Assembly: GCA_001513155.1 (NCBI GenBank)
Contig: LFSR01000022.1
Coordinates: 1-64,000, forward strand
Direction: 5' to 3'
Length of the DNA: 64,000 bases
DNA from: Syntrophomonas sp. DTU018
GTDB lineage: Bacteria > Bacillota > Syntrophomonadia > Syntrophomonadales > Syntrophomonadaceae
Shown: positions 1-7,745 of the stretch, one piece after another
Layout of the letters: each line of letters begins with the position of its first letter
Numbering within the stretch: position 1 is the stretch's first letter
Translations under genes and position numbers: made by a program
The notes under the pieces: generated by a model
Told to the model about the DNA's origin: nothing
The model's input: only the letters and a program-made list of their open reading frames with translations
Database searches by the model: none

Positions 1-35
1 TAGCTCAAAGAGTCACTGCCATGACCAGAGGAATT

Positions 36-398
36 TTACACATAATATTGGACTTGATCCAGAATACTGGAAGAGATGAAGAAATCCCTGAATGAATTCC
101 AGGAAGGAGCCCCGGAAACCTCCAGTGGTGTTATGCTGATGTTCCGGTTCTTCGGATAGTATTCTGCTAGTTTAGAGGCCTTGCCACTGTGCGTGGTTAA
201 GGCTTTTTTTATTTTCTTGTAACCTGGGTGATGCAAAAGTGGTTCAGTGTTCAAGGTAATAATAGCTGGCTGTTTGGCAAAACCTAAAGGGAAGAAAATC
301 TGGAAATCACCTGTGTTTATGGCAGCAGCCTGCACCAACAATTTAGAAAAACAATGCTTGTAATATGATGGGCAGGGTAAATTATAGATACTTGGCAT
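36..398 (-). CDS. Hypothetical protein, possibly a gene remnant
   Basis: A 120-residue open frame that I do not recognise. Codon choice and composition look fairly protein-like (mixed hydrophobic stretches, KKIKKA, PSWNSF), but no clear ribosome binding site precedes the ATG and no domain motif or signal peptide is visible. No other reading frame explains this end of the window. It could be the 3' part of a decayed gene or a chance frame. The 310 bases between it and the acyl-CoA dehydrogenase gene are AT-rich and hold a sigma-54-type promoter and a short upstream inverted repeat, described separately. Confidence 0.25.
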   Translation of the reverse strand: MPSIYNLPCPSYYKHCFSKLLVQAAAINTGDFQIFFPLGFAKQPAIITLNTEPLLHHPGYKKIKKALTTHSGKASKLAEYYPKNRNISITPLEVSGAPSWNSFRDFFISSSILDQVQYYV

Positions 399-509
399 CT
401 AATTTAATCATAGTGATTCAAAGATAAATCACCTGAACCGGAAATGGCTTATTTTTTCCATAAAATATACAGTTTTAAATTATAGAAACTTGAGATAAGC
501 ATAAGTTTA

Positions 510-523
510 GTATTCCGAAATAC
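510..523. promoter_or_regulatory. Possible activator-binding inverted repeat
   Basis: GTATT, four bases, then AATAC: perfect 5-bp arms about 70-80 bp upstream of the -24/-12 promoter, the right distance for an enhancer-binding-protein site. It is short, so it could occur by chance. Confidence 0.3.
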
Positions 524-592
524 CGGGCTTTATGGCCAATAAACAATATGGATTAAAGATCTGTCAAAATAGCTTGATTTTTGTCCGATAAG

Positions 593-607
593 TGGCATGA
601 TTTTTGC
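593..607 (+). promoter_or_regulatory. Sigma-54 (-24/-12) promoter
   Basis: TGGCAT, five bases, then TTGC. The invariant GG (594-595) and GC (606-607) are exactly 12 bases apart, matching the RpoN consensus TGGCAC-N5-TTGCW. It lies about 100 bp upstream of the acyl-CoA dehydrogenase start. No sigma-70-type -35/-10 pair with correct spacing competes with it. It implies that a bacterial enhancer-binding protein encoded outside the window controls this gene. Confidence 0.75.
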
Positions 608-708
608 TATATAAAAGGGCAGTCATTTAACGCATTTAAGGGAAAGAAACATTTGGTAAATATAAAGGATTGCGAAAAGGATTTAATAGAAGAAAGGGAG
701 ATGACAGA

Positions 709-1851
709 ATGGATTTCAAACTGAGTGAAGAACATGAGATGATACGGCAATCCGTACGGGATTTTGCTGAAGGAGTGCTGGCTCCCAAGGTAGCCGACCG
801 GGACGAAAAGGAGTATTTTGACCCGGAAGTATTTGCCAAGATGGCGGAACTAGGCTTAACCGGAATACCCTTTGAACCCGAATATGGCGGGGCTGGATTT
901 GATTACATTGCCTACGCTATCGCCGTAGAAGAGCTGGGCAGGGTGGATCCCTCTGCAGCCGATACTCTTTCTTCACATGTCAGCCTGGGTACCTGGCCTA
1001 TTTGGAAATGGGGCACCGAAGAGCAGAAGAAAAAATATCTGGTTCCCCTGGTGGAAGGTACGAAACAGGGTGCTTTTGGTTTGACTGAATCCAATGCCGG
1101 TAGTGACGCTATGGGCATGACCACTAAAGCTGAATTAGATGGCGACGAATGGGTTTTGAACGGTCGTAAAATATTTATCACCAATGCTGGCGCAGCAGAT
1201 ATTTATATAGTTTTTGCGCGTACTGGCCCCAAAGAACTGAAAAGCAAAGCTTTTAGCGCATTTATCGTGGAAAAAGGAACACCTGGATTCAGCTTTGGCA
1301 AATTTGAACGCAAGATGGGTCTAAGAGGTACCCAAAACTGCGACTTGGTTTTTGAAAACTGCCGTATCCCCAAAGAAAACCTCCTCGGGAAAGAGGGGGA
1401 TGGTTTCAAGATGGCCATGCAGACCTTGGACGGTGGTCGTATCGGTATAGCCGCCCAGGCTGTGGGTATTGCCCAGGGTGCCTATGAATATGCTCTTAAT
1501 TATGCCAAGCAGAGAGTACAGTTTGGCAAGCCCATCGCAACTCTGCAGGCTATTCAGTTTAAACTGGCTGATATGGCTATGGAAATTAAAGCAGCCCGCC
1601 TGCTCACCTATGATGCAGCCTGGAAGAAGAGCAACGGTATGCCGTATTCCCTGGATGCAGCTATGGCAAAATTAAAGGCATCGGAAACTGCAATGTGGAC
1701 CACAACCCAGGCTGTGCAGATTCTGGGCGGTTACGGATATACCCGGGAATATCCGGTAGAAAGAATGATGAGAGACGCTAAGATCACCGAAATCTATGAA
1801 GGCACCAGTGAGATTCAGAGAGTAGTTATTGCCAATAATATACTTAGATAA
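709..1851 (+). CDS. Acyl-CoA dehydrogenase
   Basis: An FAD enzyme that introduces the trans-2 double bond in acyl-CoA, the first oxidation of beta-oxidation; electrons go to electron-transfer flavoprotein. The 380-residue length is standard for the family. [10 protein letters not shown] is the substrate/FAD signature. The C-terminal [19 protein letters not shown] segment is followed by [10 protein letters not shown], in which Glu364 is the catalytic base of butyryl-type dehydrogenases. The ATG at 709 is preferred over an upstream in-frame TTG at 670 because AGGGAG sits 8 bases before it and the product then starts at the usual MDFKLSEE. The gene stands alone between a sigma-54 promoter and a strong terminator. 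Chain-length specificity cannot be read from sequence alone; a short- or medium-chain substrate would fit a syntrophic fatty-acid oxidiser. Confidence 0.95.
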   Translation: MDFKLSEEHEMIRQSVRDFAEGVLAPKVADRDEKEYFDPEVFAKMAELGLTGIPFEPEYGGAGFDYIAYAIAVEELGRVDPSAADTLSSHVSLGTWPIWKWGTEEQKKKYLVPLVEGTKQGAFGLTESNAGSDAMGMTTKAELDGDEWVLNGRKIFITNAGAADIYIVFARTGPKELKSKAFSAFIVEKGTPGFSFGKFERKMGLRGTQNCDLVFENCRIPKENLLGKEGDGFKMAMQTLDGGRIGIAAQAVGIAQGAYEYALNYAKQRVQFGKPIATLQAIQFKLADMAMEIKAARLLTYDAAWKKSNGMPYSLDAAMAKLKASETAMWTTTQAVQILGGYGYTREYPVERMMRDAKITEIYEGTSEIQRVVIANNILR

Positions 1852-1885
1852 GGTCTGGGGCAAATTTGAACCTTTCAAGAGTATT

Positions 1886-1920
1886 AAAAAACCCACAGAT
1901 ATATTTCTGTGGGTTTTTTT
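1886..1920 (+). terminator. Rho-independent terminator after acyl-CoA dehydrogenase
   Basis: AACCCACAGA and TCTGTGGGTT form a perfect stem around a short AT loop, followed by a run of T residues. The A run on the left side may also allow function on the other strand. Confidence 0.9.
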
Positions 1921-1948
1921 ATCGAAAACTGTAACAATACTGAACCCA

Positions 1949-1966
1949 TGTCACGAATACGTGACA
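1949..1966. promoter_or_regulatory. Upstream activator palindrome TGTCACG-N4-CGTGACA
   Basis: A perfect inverted repeat with 7-bp arms and a 4-base centre, about 170 bp upstream of the second sigma-54 promoter. A further half-site, CGTGACA, lies at 2028-2034, about 100 bp from the promoter. Spacing and symmetry fit an enhancer-binding-protein site of the dimer type. The rest of the 473-base gap to the next gene holds the terminator before it, then the sigma-54 promoter and a leader hairpin. Confidence 0.55.
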
Positions 1967-2133
1967 CATCATTCTGACCCGCTAGATTTCCGTATTTTCA
2001 GGCTTTCCCTCCTAGGTGTACCAAAAACGTGACAGGCATGCTGTTAGTTATTAAGCTCCCGCAAATCCTTTTAATGACCGCTAAATAGGGAAGAATGGGC
2101 AGTTTTACCGCCTCGACAATTTTCATGGTTTAT

Positions 2134-2149
2134 TGGCATAGGTTTTGCA
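2134..2149 (+). promoter_or_regulatory. Sigma-54 (-24/-12) promoter
   Basis: TTGGCAT, five bases, then TTGCA. GG at 2135-2136 and GC at 2147-2148 are exactly 12 apart, an essentially consensus RpoN site. It would start a transcript near 2160 with a leader of about 165 nt before the cyclase gene, and would drive the cyclase-SDR-symporter operon. Confidence 0.8.
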
Positions 2150-2224
2150 ATAAAAATAACAAAGTTCGGACAGAATACTATATGAGTTAAAACTAGGGAC
2201 TGGCTAAGTATTTTGGGGTAACTT

Positions 2225-2249
2225 ATCCCGACTCAGATTGAGTTGGGAT
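2225..2249 (+). promoter_or_regulatory. Hairpin in the operon leader
   Basis: Eleven-base arms (ATCCCGACTCA and TGAGTTGGGAT, one G-U pair) around a 3-base loop in the 5' leader. No T run follows, so it is not an intrinsic terminator. It may stabilise the mRNA 5' end. A purine-rich AAGGAGGG at 2268-2275 lies downstream but no start codon follows it at a usable distance. Confidence 0.4.
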
Positions 2250-2324
2250 TTGGACGAATTTTCGGTAAAGGAGGGTAGGTCTCAAGTTTCTTAACTAAAT
2301 ACATAAGATAAGGAGGTAATAGCA

Positions 2325-3089
2325 ATGAGTGGAAATGACGCTGTTAGATTAGAAGTAGTTGAATTCATGGGGAAAAAGCTTAACTTCCTTGACTTGGGTA
2401 AGGACATTGCCCCGGAAATCCCAGTATATCCTGGTCATATGAAGACAGCTTTCTGGTGGCACAAAACCCACGAAGAAACCAGATTCAGCTTAGGAGAAAA
2501 CAGCAAATATCCCTATGGTTTTGGAGTGAAAGGGATTATTACCTGTGACCATACCTCCACCCATGTAGACGCAGTATATCACTTCGATCCCAACAAGTCT
2601 CATTTGTCAGTGGACAAGATTACTCTGAAAGAGCTCATTGCTCCCGCTGCGTGGATTGACTTGTCCTTTGTCAAAGGCCGTGTACACATCACCGTAGATC
2701 ATTTAAAGAAAGCTTTGGATGAAGCTCAGGTTACTCTGAAACCGGGAATGATCCTGCTCTATTGGACCGGTATAGAACCTTACAGTGACACAGATCCTTA
2801 TTATTATCTGAGCCAATATCCTGGATTAGATAAGGAAGCCACCACTTGGCTGTTAGATCAAGGTTTAGTTAACATTGGCACAGATGCTCCCAGTTTGGAT
2901 ACTCCTGCCGATATCGATTATCCCAATCATACGGTTCATGCAGAAAGAGAAGTAGTTCATACGGAAAGCTTAGTAAATATTACTAAAATCCCACGTCATG
3001 ACAATTTCTATGTGGCTATGTTCCCCTTAAAATTCCGCGGCCTGACTGGTAGTCCTGTAAGAGTCTTTGCTATTTGGGAAGATGAATAG
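2325..3089 (+). CDS. Cyclase-family metal-dependent hydrolase
   Basis: A 254-residue protein of the cyclase family (PF04199), which includes kynurenine formamidase, isatin hydrolase and polyketide-cyclase-like enzymes. These are metal-dependent enzymes that open cyclic amides or lactones or hydrolyse N-formyl groups. The diagnostic HxGTHxDxPxH motif appears as H76-TST-H80-V-D82-AVY-H86, retaining all metal-ligand positions with Ser for Gly. AGGAGG lies 7-8 bases before the ATG. It is first in an operon with a dehydrogenase and a symporter, suggesting import and breakdown of one organic substrate. The true substrate is unknown; the family is too broad to assign one. Confidence 0.85.
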   Translation: MSGNDAVRLEVVEFMGKKLNFLDLGKDIAPEIPVYPGHMKTAFWWHKTHEETRFSLGENSKYPYGFGVKGIITCDHTSTHVDAVYHFDPNKSHLSVDKITLKELIAPAAWIDLSFVKGRVHITVDHLKKALDEAQVTLKPGMILLYWTGIEPYSDTDPYYYLSQYPGLDKEATTWLLDQGLVNIGTDAPSLDTPADIDYPNHTVHAEREVVHTESLVNITKIPRHDNFYVAMFPLKFRGLTGSPVRVFAIWEDE

Positions 3090-3100
3090 GAGGCAGGCTA

Positions 3101-3865
3101 ATGGCTAAGCTAAGTGCGGATTTAAGCGGAAAAGTTGCAGCAGTCACCGGCGGCGGCAATGGTATCGGCAAAGCCTGTGCATTAGCCATGGTTGATAACG
3201 GTGCTGCTGTAGCTTTAATAGACTATTCAGCTGAGGCGCTGGAGCAGGCACGCCAGGAGATTGAAGCTCGCGGCGGACACTGTCGTACTTATGTATGTGA
3301 TGTTACCAAGGTTAATCAGATTAATGATACTTTTGCCTCTATTGCTGCTGATTTTGGCCGTCTGGATATTCTGGTAAACTCGGCAGGAATTAATATACAG
3401 CAGAGAGCTGAAGATGTAACTGAGGAAGCTTGGGACAAAGTAATGAATACTAATGCGAAGGGTACTTTCTTCTGCTGTCAGGCGGCAGGGAAAATAATGA
3501 TGAAGCAAAACCGCGGTAAAATCATTAACCTTGGCTCAGCCATGTCAGTAGTAGGTTATGTAAAACGTTCAGCTTACTGTGCCAGCAAGGGAGCAGTTGC
3601 TCAGTTGACCAAAGTTTTAGCTGGTGAATGGGCCCCCTATAACATTACCGTGAACACGGTTGCTCCTACTTTCATATATACCCCCTTTACTGAACCTATG
3701 TTTAAAGATGAAGAATTTCATAATGACGTGAAAAGACGTATACTGCTGGGACGAGTAGGTGAAGTAGACGACGTGGTCGGTGCTGTTCTCTACCTGGCAT
3801 CGGATGCAGCTGATTTTGTGACTGGTTCGATTATGATGGTAGATGGCGGCTGGACTGCCTGGTAA
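3101..3865 (+). CDS. Short-chain dehydrogenase/reductase
   Basis: A classical SDR of 254 residues. The Rossmann TGGGNGIG motif is at residues 16-23 and Asp41 closes beta-2, which favours NAD(H) over NADP(H). NSAG is at 93-96. The catalytic Ser146, Tyr159 and Lys163 (YCASK) are all present, and the C-terminal GSIMMVDGGW is typical. It starts 11 bases after the cyclase stop with AGGAGG in the gap, so it is co-transcribed. It probably oxidises or reduces a hydroxy/keto intermediate of the substrate handled by the cyclase. The annotation 3-oxoacyl-ACP reductase (FabG) would be a generic match; the context argues for a catabolic role. Confidence 0.92.
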   Translation: MAKLSADLSGKVAAVTGGGNGIGKACALAMVDNGAAVALIDYSAEALEQARQEIEARGGHCRTYVCDVTKVNQINDTFASIAADFGRLDILVNSAGINIQQRAEDVTEEAWDKVMNTNAKGTFFCCQAAGKIMMKQNRGKIINLGSAMSVVGYVKRSAYCASKGAVAQLTKVLAGEWAPYNITVNTVAPTFIYTPFTEPMFKDEEFHNDVKRRILLGRVGEVDDVVGAVLYLASDAADFVTGSIMMVDGGWTAW

Positions 3866-3916
3866 GCGAAGTGCTGCAAGTGTGAATCCCAATTTATTAT
3901 AGGAGGTTGGCACAAT

Positions 3917-5824
3917 ATGGCAGGAAGCTCATGGATGATTGGTGTAACAATCGTATATATACTGGCAATGGTCATTTTAAGCTGGTGGGTCGGCAAAAAG
4001 ACCACCAGCAATGAGACCGAATTTATGATCGGCGGAAGAGAATTCACTCCTCTAATGACTGCCTTTGGAAACGGATCTATCCTTATTTCTGGCGGCTACT
4101 TGCCAGGTATTGTCATGTACGGGTATATGTTTGGTGTTGGCGGTATGTGGTTCTACCTGGGCTGGGGTACCGGTGCTCTGGTGGCCTTGCTCTTATGGGC
4201 CGGTTTCTGGCGCACTAGTGGTGCCATGACGCCCACTGAATGGTTTGAATACCGCTATGGCCGGGGAGGCCGGTTAGCCATAACCATAGTTATCCTGTTG
4301 GCCTCATTAGCTATTTTGGGCTGGCAGTATGTAGGCAGCGGCGGAATCCTGGCTGGAGCTCTGGGAATCAGCACTCCTGTGGCTATTGCCATTGTGGGCA
4401 TAGTGGTAACCTTGTATGTGGCATTGGGCGGAATATGGGCAGCCACGGTTACTGACCTGATCCAGTTTTCCTGGGTTGTTATTGTGGTTTTCATTGCCCT
4501 GCCTTTGTATCTGCTGGTAACTTACGGTATGCCCGATGCAGCTCAGCTGCCGGCTAACTTCACATCCTGGCCTTTTGGAACCTTGCCAGTTGTTAAATTT
4601 ATCGTTCCTTCCGTACTTACCTTCCTTTTGATGCACCAGTCCCTGCTTAACCAATCCCCTTACTGGGCCAGATCAGCTGGCACCAGAAGTCTGAAGGTAG
4701 TACAGAAAGGCTGGATTTGGACAGTGATAATTGCTTACAGTACCGGTATAGTTGGTGCTTATATCGGTATGTGGACCCGCCAGCTAATCCCCAACCTGGA
4801 AAGCGCCAATTTAGCTTTAGGTTCATTACTCAATATGGTTCCTGTTCCCCTGGCTGCTTTGGTAATGGCCGGTATTATGGCCGCTACCATGTCCACCAGT
4901 GACATTTACCTGGTTTCCGGGGTAAACCAGCTGGTCCGTGATATTGCCCAGTATTTCCTGAAAATAAAAGACAGCGGTAAGCTTCTTAGTATTGCTAAGT
5001 GGGGGACTGTAATATACGGTCTCTTAGCAGTTATCTTTGCTATAGTCTGGACCCGTGGATTAAGTCTCTTGTTTGCTTTCGGTACCGGTATTGGAGCGCC
5101 CCTGTTTATCTTCTACCTGGATTCCTGGTGGATGAAGATAGGTAACGGCAAAGGGGCTGTAGCTTCAGTTCTCGCAGCATTGGGTACCGTATTATATTGG
5201 GAGATACTCACCGACAACTACACCCGGGTTCACACCTTATGGCTGGTATTCCCCATTACCTTCATTACCCTGGTAGTAGTCAGCCTCCTAACCAAGGAGA
5301 AAGATACGGTCAAGGCTATACCGGAGGGATCTTCTCCCAGTCAGCTGGGTATAGAATTGTTGGTTGCCATTAAGAAAGGCTACAATAACACTGCTGCCAT
5401 GACCAATATTCTGGCCTCCTATTCACAAGATAAAGATTTGCAGGCAGCCCATATCCATCATGAGCTGGATGTTCTGGAAAAGAGCGGTTTGGTAACTCGG
5501 GAGAAATACCGTGGTATCAAACAGCTGTTCTTTAAGCTGACGGATAAAGGTGAAAAAGAAGCCCTCAAGCACATTGCGGAAAAAGACGCTCAACTGCTGG
5601 CCAAAGACAATATCGACAGCCGCATGCTGGAATTCATGCACAACCTGAAGAGCGGTCCGGTGGGACTCAACCAGATGGCTGTAAAACAGAGAACTCCTAT
5701 CATAGAATTGGGAGCTGTAGCCGAAAGGTTGAACGAGCTGGAATTGGTCGATATTATAGGCCAAGGCCGAGTCTATGTCCGGCTTACCGAAAAGGGCAAG
5801 CGGCTTGTGGAAGCTTCTGCCTAG
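3917..5824 (+). CDS. Sodium:solute symporter with C-terminal tandem winged-helix domain
   Basis: A 635-residue membrane protein. Residues 1 to about 460 form a sodium:solute symporter (SSS family) with about a dozen hydrophobic segments, the N-terminal GKKTTSNETEFMIGGRE loop and the MAATMSTSDIYLVSG segment. From about residue 475 to the end lies a soluble stretch of roughly 160 residues. It reads as two winged-helix units, each ending in an LTxKGxxx turn: FFKLTDKGEKEAL and YVRLTEKGKRLVE. Typical SSS proteins are 480-530 residues and lack this. The frame is continuous with no stop or slippery site at the join. AGGAGG precedes the ATG. It is third in the sigma-54-controlled operon and a strong terminator follows. 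Substrate is unknown, probably an organic acid. Confidence 0.88.
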   Translation: MAGSSWMIGVTIVYILAMVILSWWVGKKTTSNETEFMIGGREFTPLMTAFGNGSILISGGYLPGIVMYGYMFGVGGMWFYLGWGTGALVALLLWAGFWRTSGAMTPTEWFEYRYGRGGRLAITIVILLASLAILGWQYVGSGGILAGALGISTPVAIAIVGIVVTLYVALGGIWAATVTDLIQFSWVVIVVFIALPLYLLVTYGMPDAAQLPANFTSWPFGTLPVVKFIVPSVLTFLLMHQSLLNQSPYWARSAGTRSLKVVQKGWIWTVIIAYSTGIVGAYIGMWTRQLIPNLESANLALGSLLNMVPVPLAALVMAGIMAATMSTSDIYLVSGVNQLVRDIAQYFLKIKDSGKLLSIAKWGTVIYGLLAVIFAIVWTRGLSLLFAFGTGIGAPLFIFYLDSWWMKIGNGKGAVASVLAALGTVLYWEILTDNYTRVHTLWLVFPITFITLVVVSLLTKEKDTVKAIPEGSSPSQLGIELLVAIKKGYNNTAAMTNILASYSQDKDLQAAHIHHELDVLEKSGLVTREKYRGIKQLFFKLTDKGEKEALKHIAEKDAQLLAKDNIDSRMLEFMHNLKSGPVGLNQMAVKQRTPIIELGAVAERLNELELVDIIGQGRVYVRLTEKGKRLVEASA

Positions 5825-5848
5825 TTGGCTAACATCCTGAACGTAAGA

Positions 5849-5880
5849 AAGACACCCTGTTCGCTGTAACAGGGTGTCTT
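5849..5880. terminator. Bidirectional terminator hairpin
   Basis: A perfect 13-bp stem (AAGACACCCTGTT / AACAGGGTGTCTT) with a 6-base loop, flanked by CTTTT on the right and TTTC on the minus strand. It sits between the symporter operon and the convergent flagellar pair and probably serves both. Confidence 0.85.
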
Positions 5881-5906
5881 CTTTTGCTCAGTCTAGTGTA
5901 ACAACG

Positions 5907-6287
5907 TTATTTTTCAGGGTCAGTTTGAACCGGCGAGATATTGGCAATGTTCTGTTTTAATTGCCGGTACATAATTTCCGCAAGACCCAGGGTATTTGAT
6001 TGGCTGATTAATTTAGCGTATTCGTCAAAAAGCATGGATTCAAAAGTATCCATGGCAAAACTGTCACCCAGCCATCCGCTTTTGGGAATGGTCTGGCGCA
6101 TGGCCTGCAATACTTTGGACATCAGAACGCTCTCCATGTCCTGACAGGCCTGATAAAGGCGCTTATCGTCTTTGCTTTCCATAGCTTTGTTCAGTATGGC
6201 AGCAAAGTCTTGGGAGGGCTTATTAGCCGTATCTGGTTTAACCAAATCAGTCATATTCTGCATCCACTTAGTATCGGTTACTTTCAA
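5907..6287 (-). CDS. Rod-binding protein, FlgJ N-terminal type
   Basis: A 126-residue protein matching the rod-binding domain of FlgJ (PF10135), which caps and assists assembly of the flagellar rod. The family pattern QDMESVLMSKVLQAMR, then FESMLFDEYAKLISQ and LGLAEIMYRQL is clear. It lacks the C-terminal peptidoglycan hydrolase domain found in proteobacterial FlgJ, as is usual in Firmicutes. It follows the rod gene by 12 bases and is translated from the same transcript. No other flagellar genes are nearby, so this is a detached rod-gene pair. Confidence 0.85.
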   Translation of the reverse strand: MKVTDTKWMQNMTDLVKPDTANKPSQDFAAILNKAMESKDDKRLYQACQDMESVLMSKVLQAMRQTIPKSGWLGDSFAMDTFESMLFDEYAKLISQSNTLGLAEIMYRQLKQNIANISPVQTDPEK

Positions 6288-6299
6288 AGATCAGCACTC

Positions 6300-7085
6300 C
6301 TATCTGCGCAGGTTGGCAGCGGTTTGCAGCATTTCATCGGAAGCTTGGATAACTTTGGAGTTCATTTCATAAGCCCGCTGGGCAGTAATCAAGTTGACCA
6401 TTTCCTCTACGATTTGAACGTTTGATGCTTCCAGATATCCTGATACCAAGCTGATAGACCGGTCTTCTTCCGGATCCCAGTCAATAGGTTCTCCGGAGTT
6501 TTCAGTTACTTGATATAAGCTCTTGCCCAGTTTTTCCAAACCGGCCGGGTTTACAAAAGTAGCCAGCTCCAGTTGACCAGCCTCCTGCAATTCTTCTTCC
6601 CCCGGCAATCTGTAAGTAACCATACCGTTGCTTTCAATAGTTATGTCATAGGCTTGAGGATCCAAGGCATCGACTCCCACATAGTAATAACCATCGGAAG
6701 TCACCAGCCTGCCTTCAGCATCTATTTTAATCGCACCATCCCGGGTATAGAGGTAATCATCATAACCGGGAACTTCTACTCGGAAAAACCCATTGCCGTT
6801 GATAGCCACATCCATGGGATTGCCGGTTTCCTGCAGGTTGCCCTGGGAAAACAGGGTATAGGATGTTACCGGGTGCACTCCCAGGCCTACTGCCAGGCCG
6901 CTGGGCTCCAGCAAATCCTCATTGACTGCCGGGCGTCGTATGTATTGATAGAGCAAATCCTGAAATTCAACCCGCTGGCGCTTGAAACCGGTGGTAGTTA
7001 CGTTAGCCATGTTATGAGCGAGGGTGTCGATGTTTAATTGCTGGGCATACATGCCCGTACTAGCCGTGTAGAGAGACCTGATCAT
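6300..7085 (-). CDS. flgG: Flagellar basal-body rod protein FlgG
   Basis: A distal-rod protein of 261 residues, the normal FlgG length. The N-terminal SLYTASTGMYAQQLNIDTLAHNMANV is the flg_bbr_rod domain. The middle has GNGFFRVE and YTRDGAIKIDAEGRLV, and the C-terminus has GYLEASNVQIVEEMVNLITAQRAYE, the conserved FlgG ending. The start at ATG 7085 is chosen because AGGAGG lies 9 bases upstream; an upstream TTG at 7106 would remove this site. The protein is exported by the flagellar type III system. In Bacillus-like genomes a flhO/flhP-type pair also sits apart from the main fla/che operon, so FlhO or FlhP is an alternative name. Confidence 0.9.
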   Translation of the reverse strand: MIRSLYTASTGMYAQQLNIDTLAHNMANVTTTGFKRQRVEFQDLLYQYIRRPAVNEDLLEPSGLAVGLGVHPVTSYTLFSQGNLQETGNPMDVAINGNGFFRVEVPGYDDYLYTRDGAIKIDAEGRLVTSDGYYYVGVDALDPQAYDITIESNGMVTYRLPGEEELQEAGQLELATFVNPAGLEKLGKSLYQVTENSGEPIDWDPEEDRSISLVSGYLEASNVQIVEEMVNLITAQRAYEMNSKVIQASDEMLQTAANLRR

Positions 7086-7113
7086 GGGTATAGTCCTCCT
7101 TGCCAATGCTAAT

Positions 7114-7169
7114 AGCGGTGCCTCAGTCGTTCAGCACCGCTGCGGGCCCCTCTCACGAGTCCAGCCCGC
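7114..7169 (-). promoter_or_regulatory. Paired hairpins in the flgG leader
   Basis: AGCGGTGC (7114-7121) pairs with GCACCGCT (7134-7141), and immediately next to it GCGGGC (7142-7147) pairs with GCCCGC (7164-7169). On the minus strand these form two adjacent GC-rich hairpins between the sigma-28-like promoter and the flgG ribosome site. No T run follows. They may be a structured 5' leader. I could not match them to a known riboswitch consensus. Confidence 0.45.
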
Positions 7170-7190
7170 TTTTGCTTTACTTTCATTATT

Positions 7191-7218
7191 TTATCGAATA
7201 AATGGAAGAAAAACTTTA
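7191..7218 (-). promoter_or_regulatory. Sigma-28 (SigD/FliA-like) promoter for flgG
   Basis: Read on the minus strand: TAAAGTTT (7218-7211), 12 bases, then TTCGATAA (7198-7191). This matches the -35 TAAAGTTT completely and the -10 GCCGATAA in six of eight positions, within one base of ideal spacing. It fits motility-class expression of the two rod genes. Confidence 0.6.
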
Positions 7219-7383
7219 ATAGGAAATAAAATAAAGACCGACAAAGAGATTGCTACCCATTGCGCCCTCGGGAAATAAGTCTGATTAGGAGGAGAGTAAG
7301 TAACCTTGTCTGTCCGTGTCAGTTGGTATGATCATAATTTTCCCCGTGTTTTTCATATGCTTAGTAGCAAGAGGTGAATCGCC

Positions 7384-7674
7384 ATGATTAAAATATCTGA
7401 TTTAAGGAATCGAGACGTAATAAATATTCTTGATGGCAAAAAACTGGGCAATATCATCGATATTGATTTGGACCTGGACAATGGGAAAGTACTGGCTTTA
7501 GTACTGCCCGGCCGGGTGAAGGGGTTTTTGTTTACTAAGCGAGAAGAAATAGTGGTTCCCTGGCAGAAAATCGTGCGCATCGGCCGGGATGTGATTCTGG
7601 TGGAAGTGCCCATAGCTAGTGAAATTGAAGAATACCGCCGGGATGGTTATATGCTGGAGGAAGATGACTTATAG
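7384..7674 (+). CDS. ylmC: YlmC/YmxH-family PRC-barrel protein
   Basis: A 96-residue PRC-barrel protein of the YlmC/YmxH family, found in endospore formers and usually linked to sporulation. Visible features are MIKISDLRNRDVINI, GKKLGNIIDIDLDLDNGKV, and VPWQKIVRIGRDVILV, the second barrel strand set. GAGGTG precedes the ATG. It is followed by nrdR and the ylm division cluster, similar to Bacillus, where ylmC lies just before ylmD. The molecular function is not known. Confidence 0.85.
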   Translation: MIKISDLRNRDVINILDGKKLGNIIDIDLDLDNGKVLALVLPGRVKGFLFTKREEIVVPWQKIVRIGRDVILVEVPIASEIEEYRRDGYMLEEDDL

Positions 7675-7745
7675 CTGGTTGAATTGTTAAGGGAGTTTAG
7701 TCATAATAAGGGCAGAAATTACCTCCCAGCAAGGAGGAATCGAAT

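Noticed and set aside
670-708. Upstream TTG start for the acyl-CoA dehydrogenase
   Set aside because: It adds 13 basic residues not seen in the family, and the ribosome site AGGGAG fits the ATG at 709.
3101-3865. Assignment of the SDR as FabG of fatty-acid synthesis
   Set aside because: No acp, fabD or fabF neighbours, Asp41 favours NAD, and the operon includes a transporter and a hydrolase, which points to catabolism.
7101-7260. A cyclic-di-GMP riboswitch in the flgG leader
   Set aside because: The two hairpins do not contain the conserved GEMM core sequences; only generic structure is supported.
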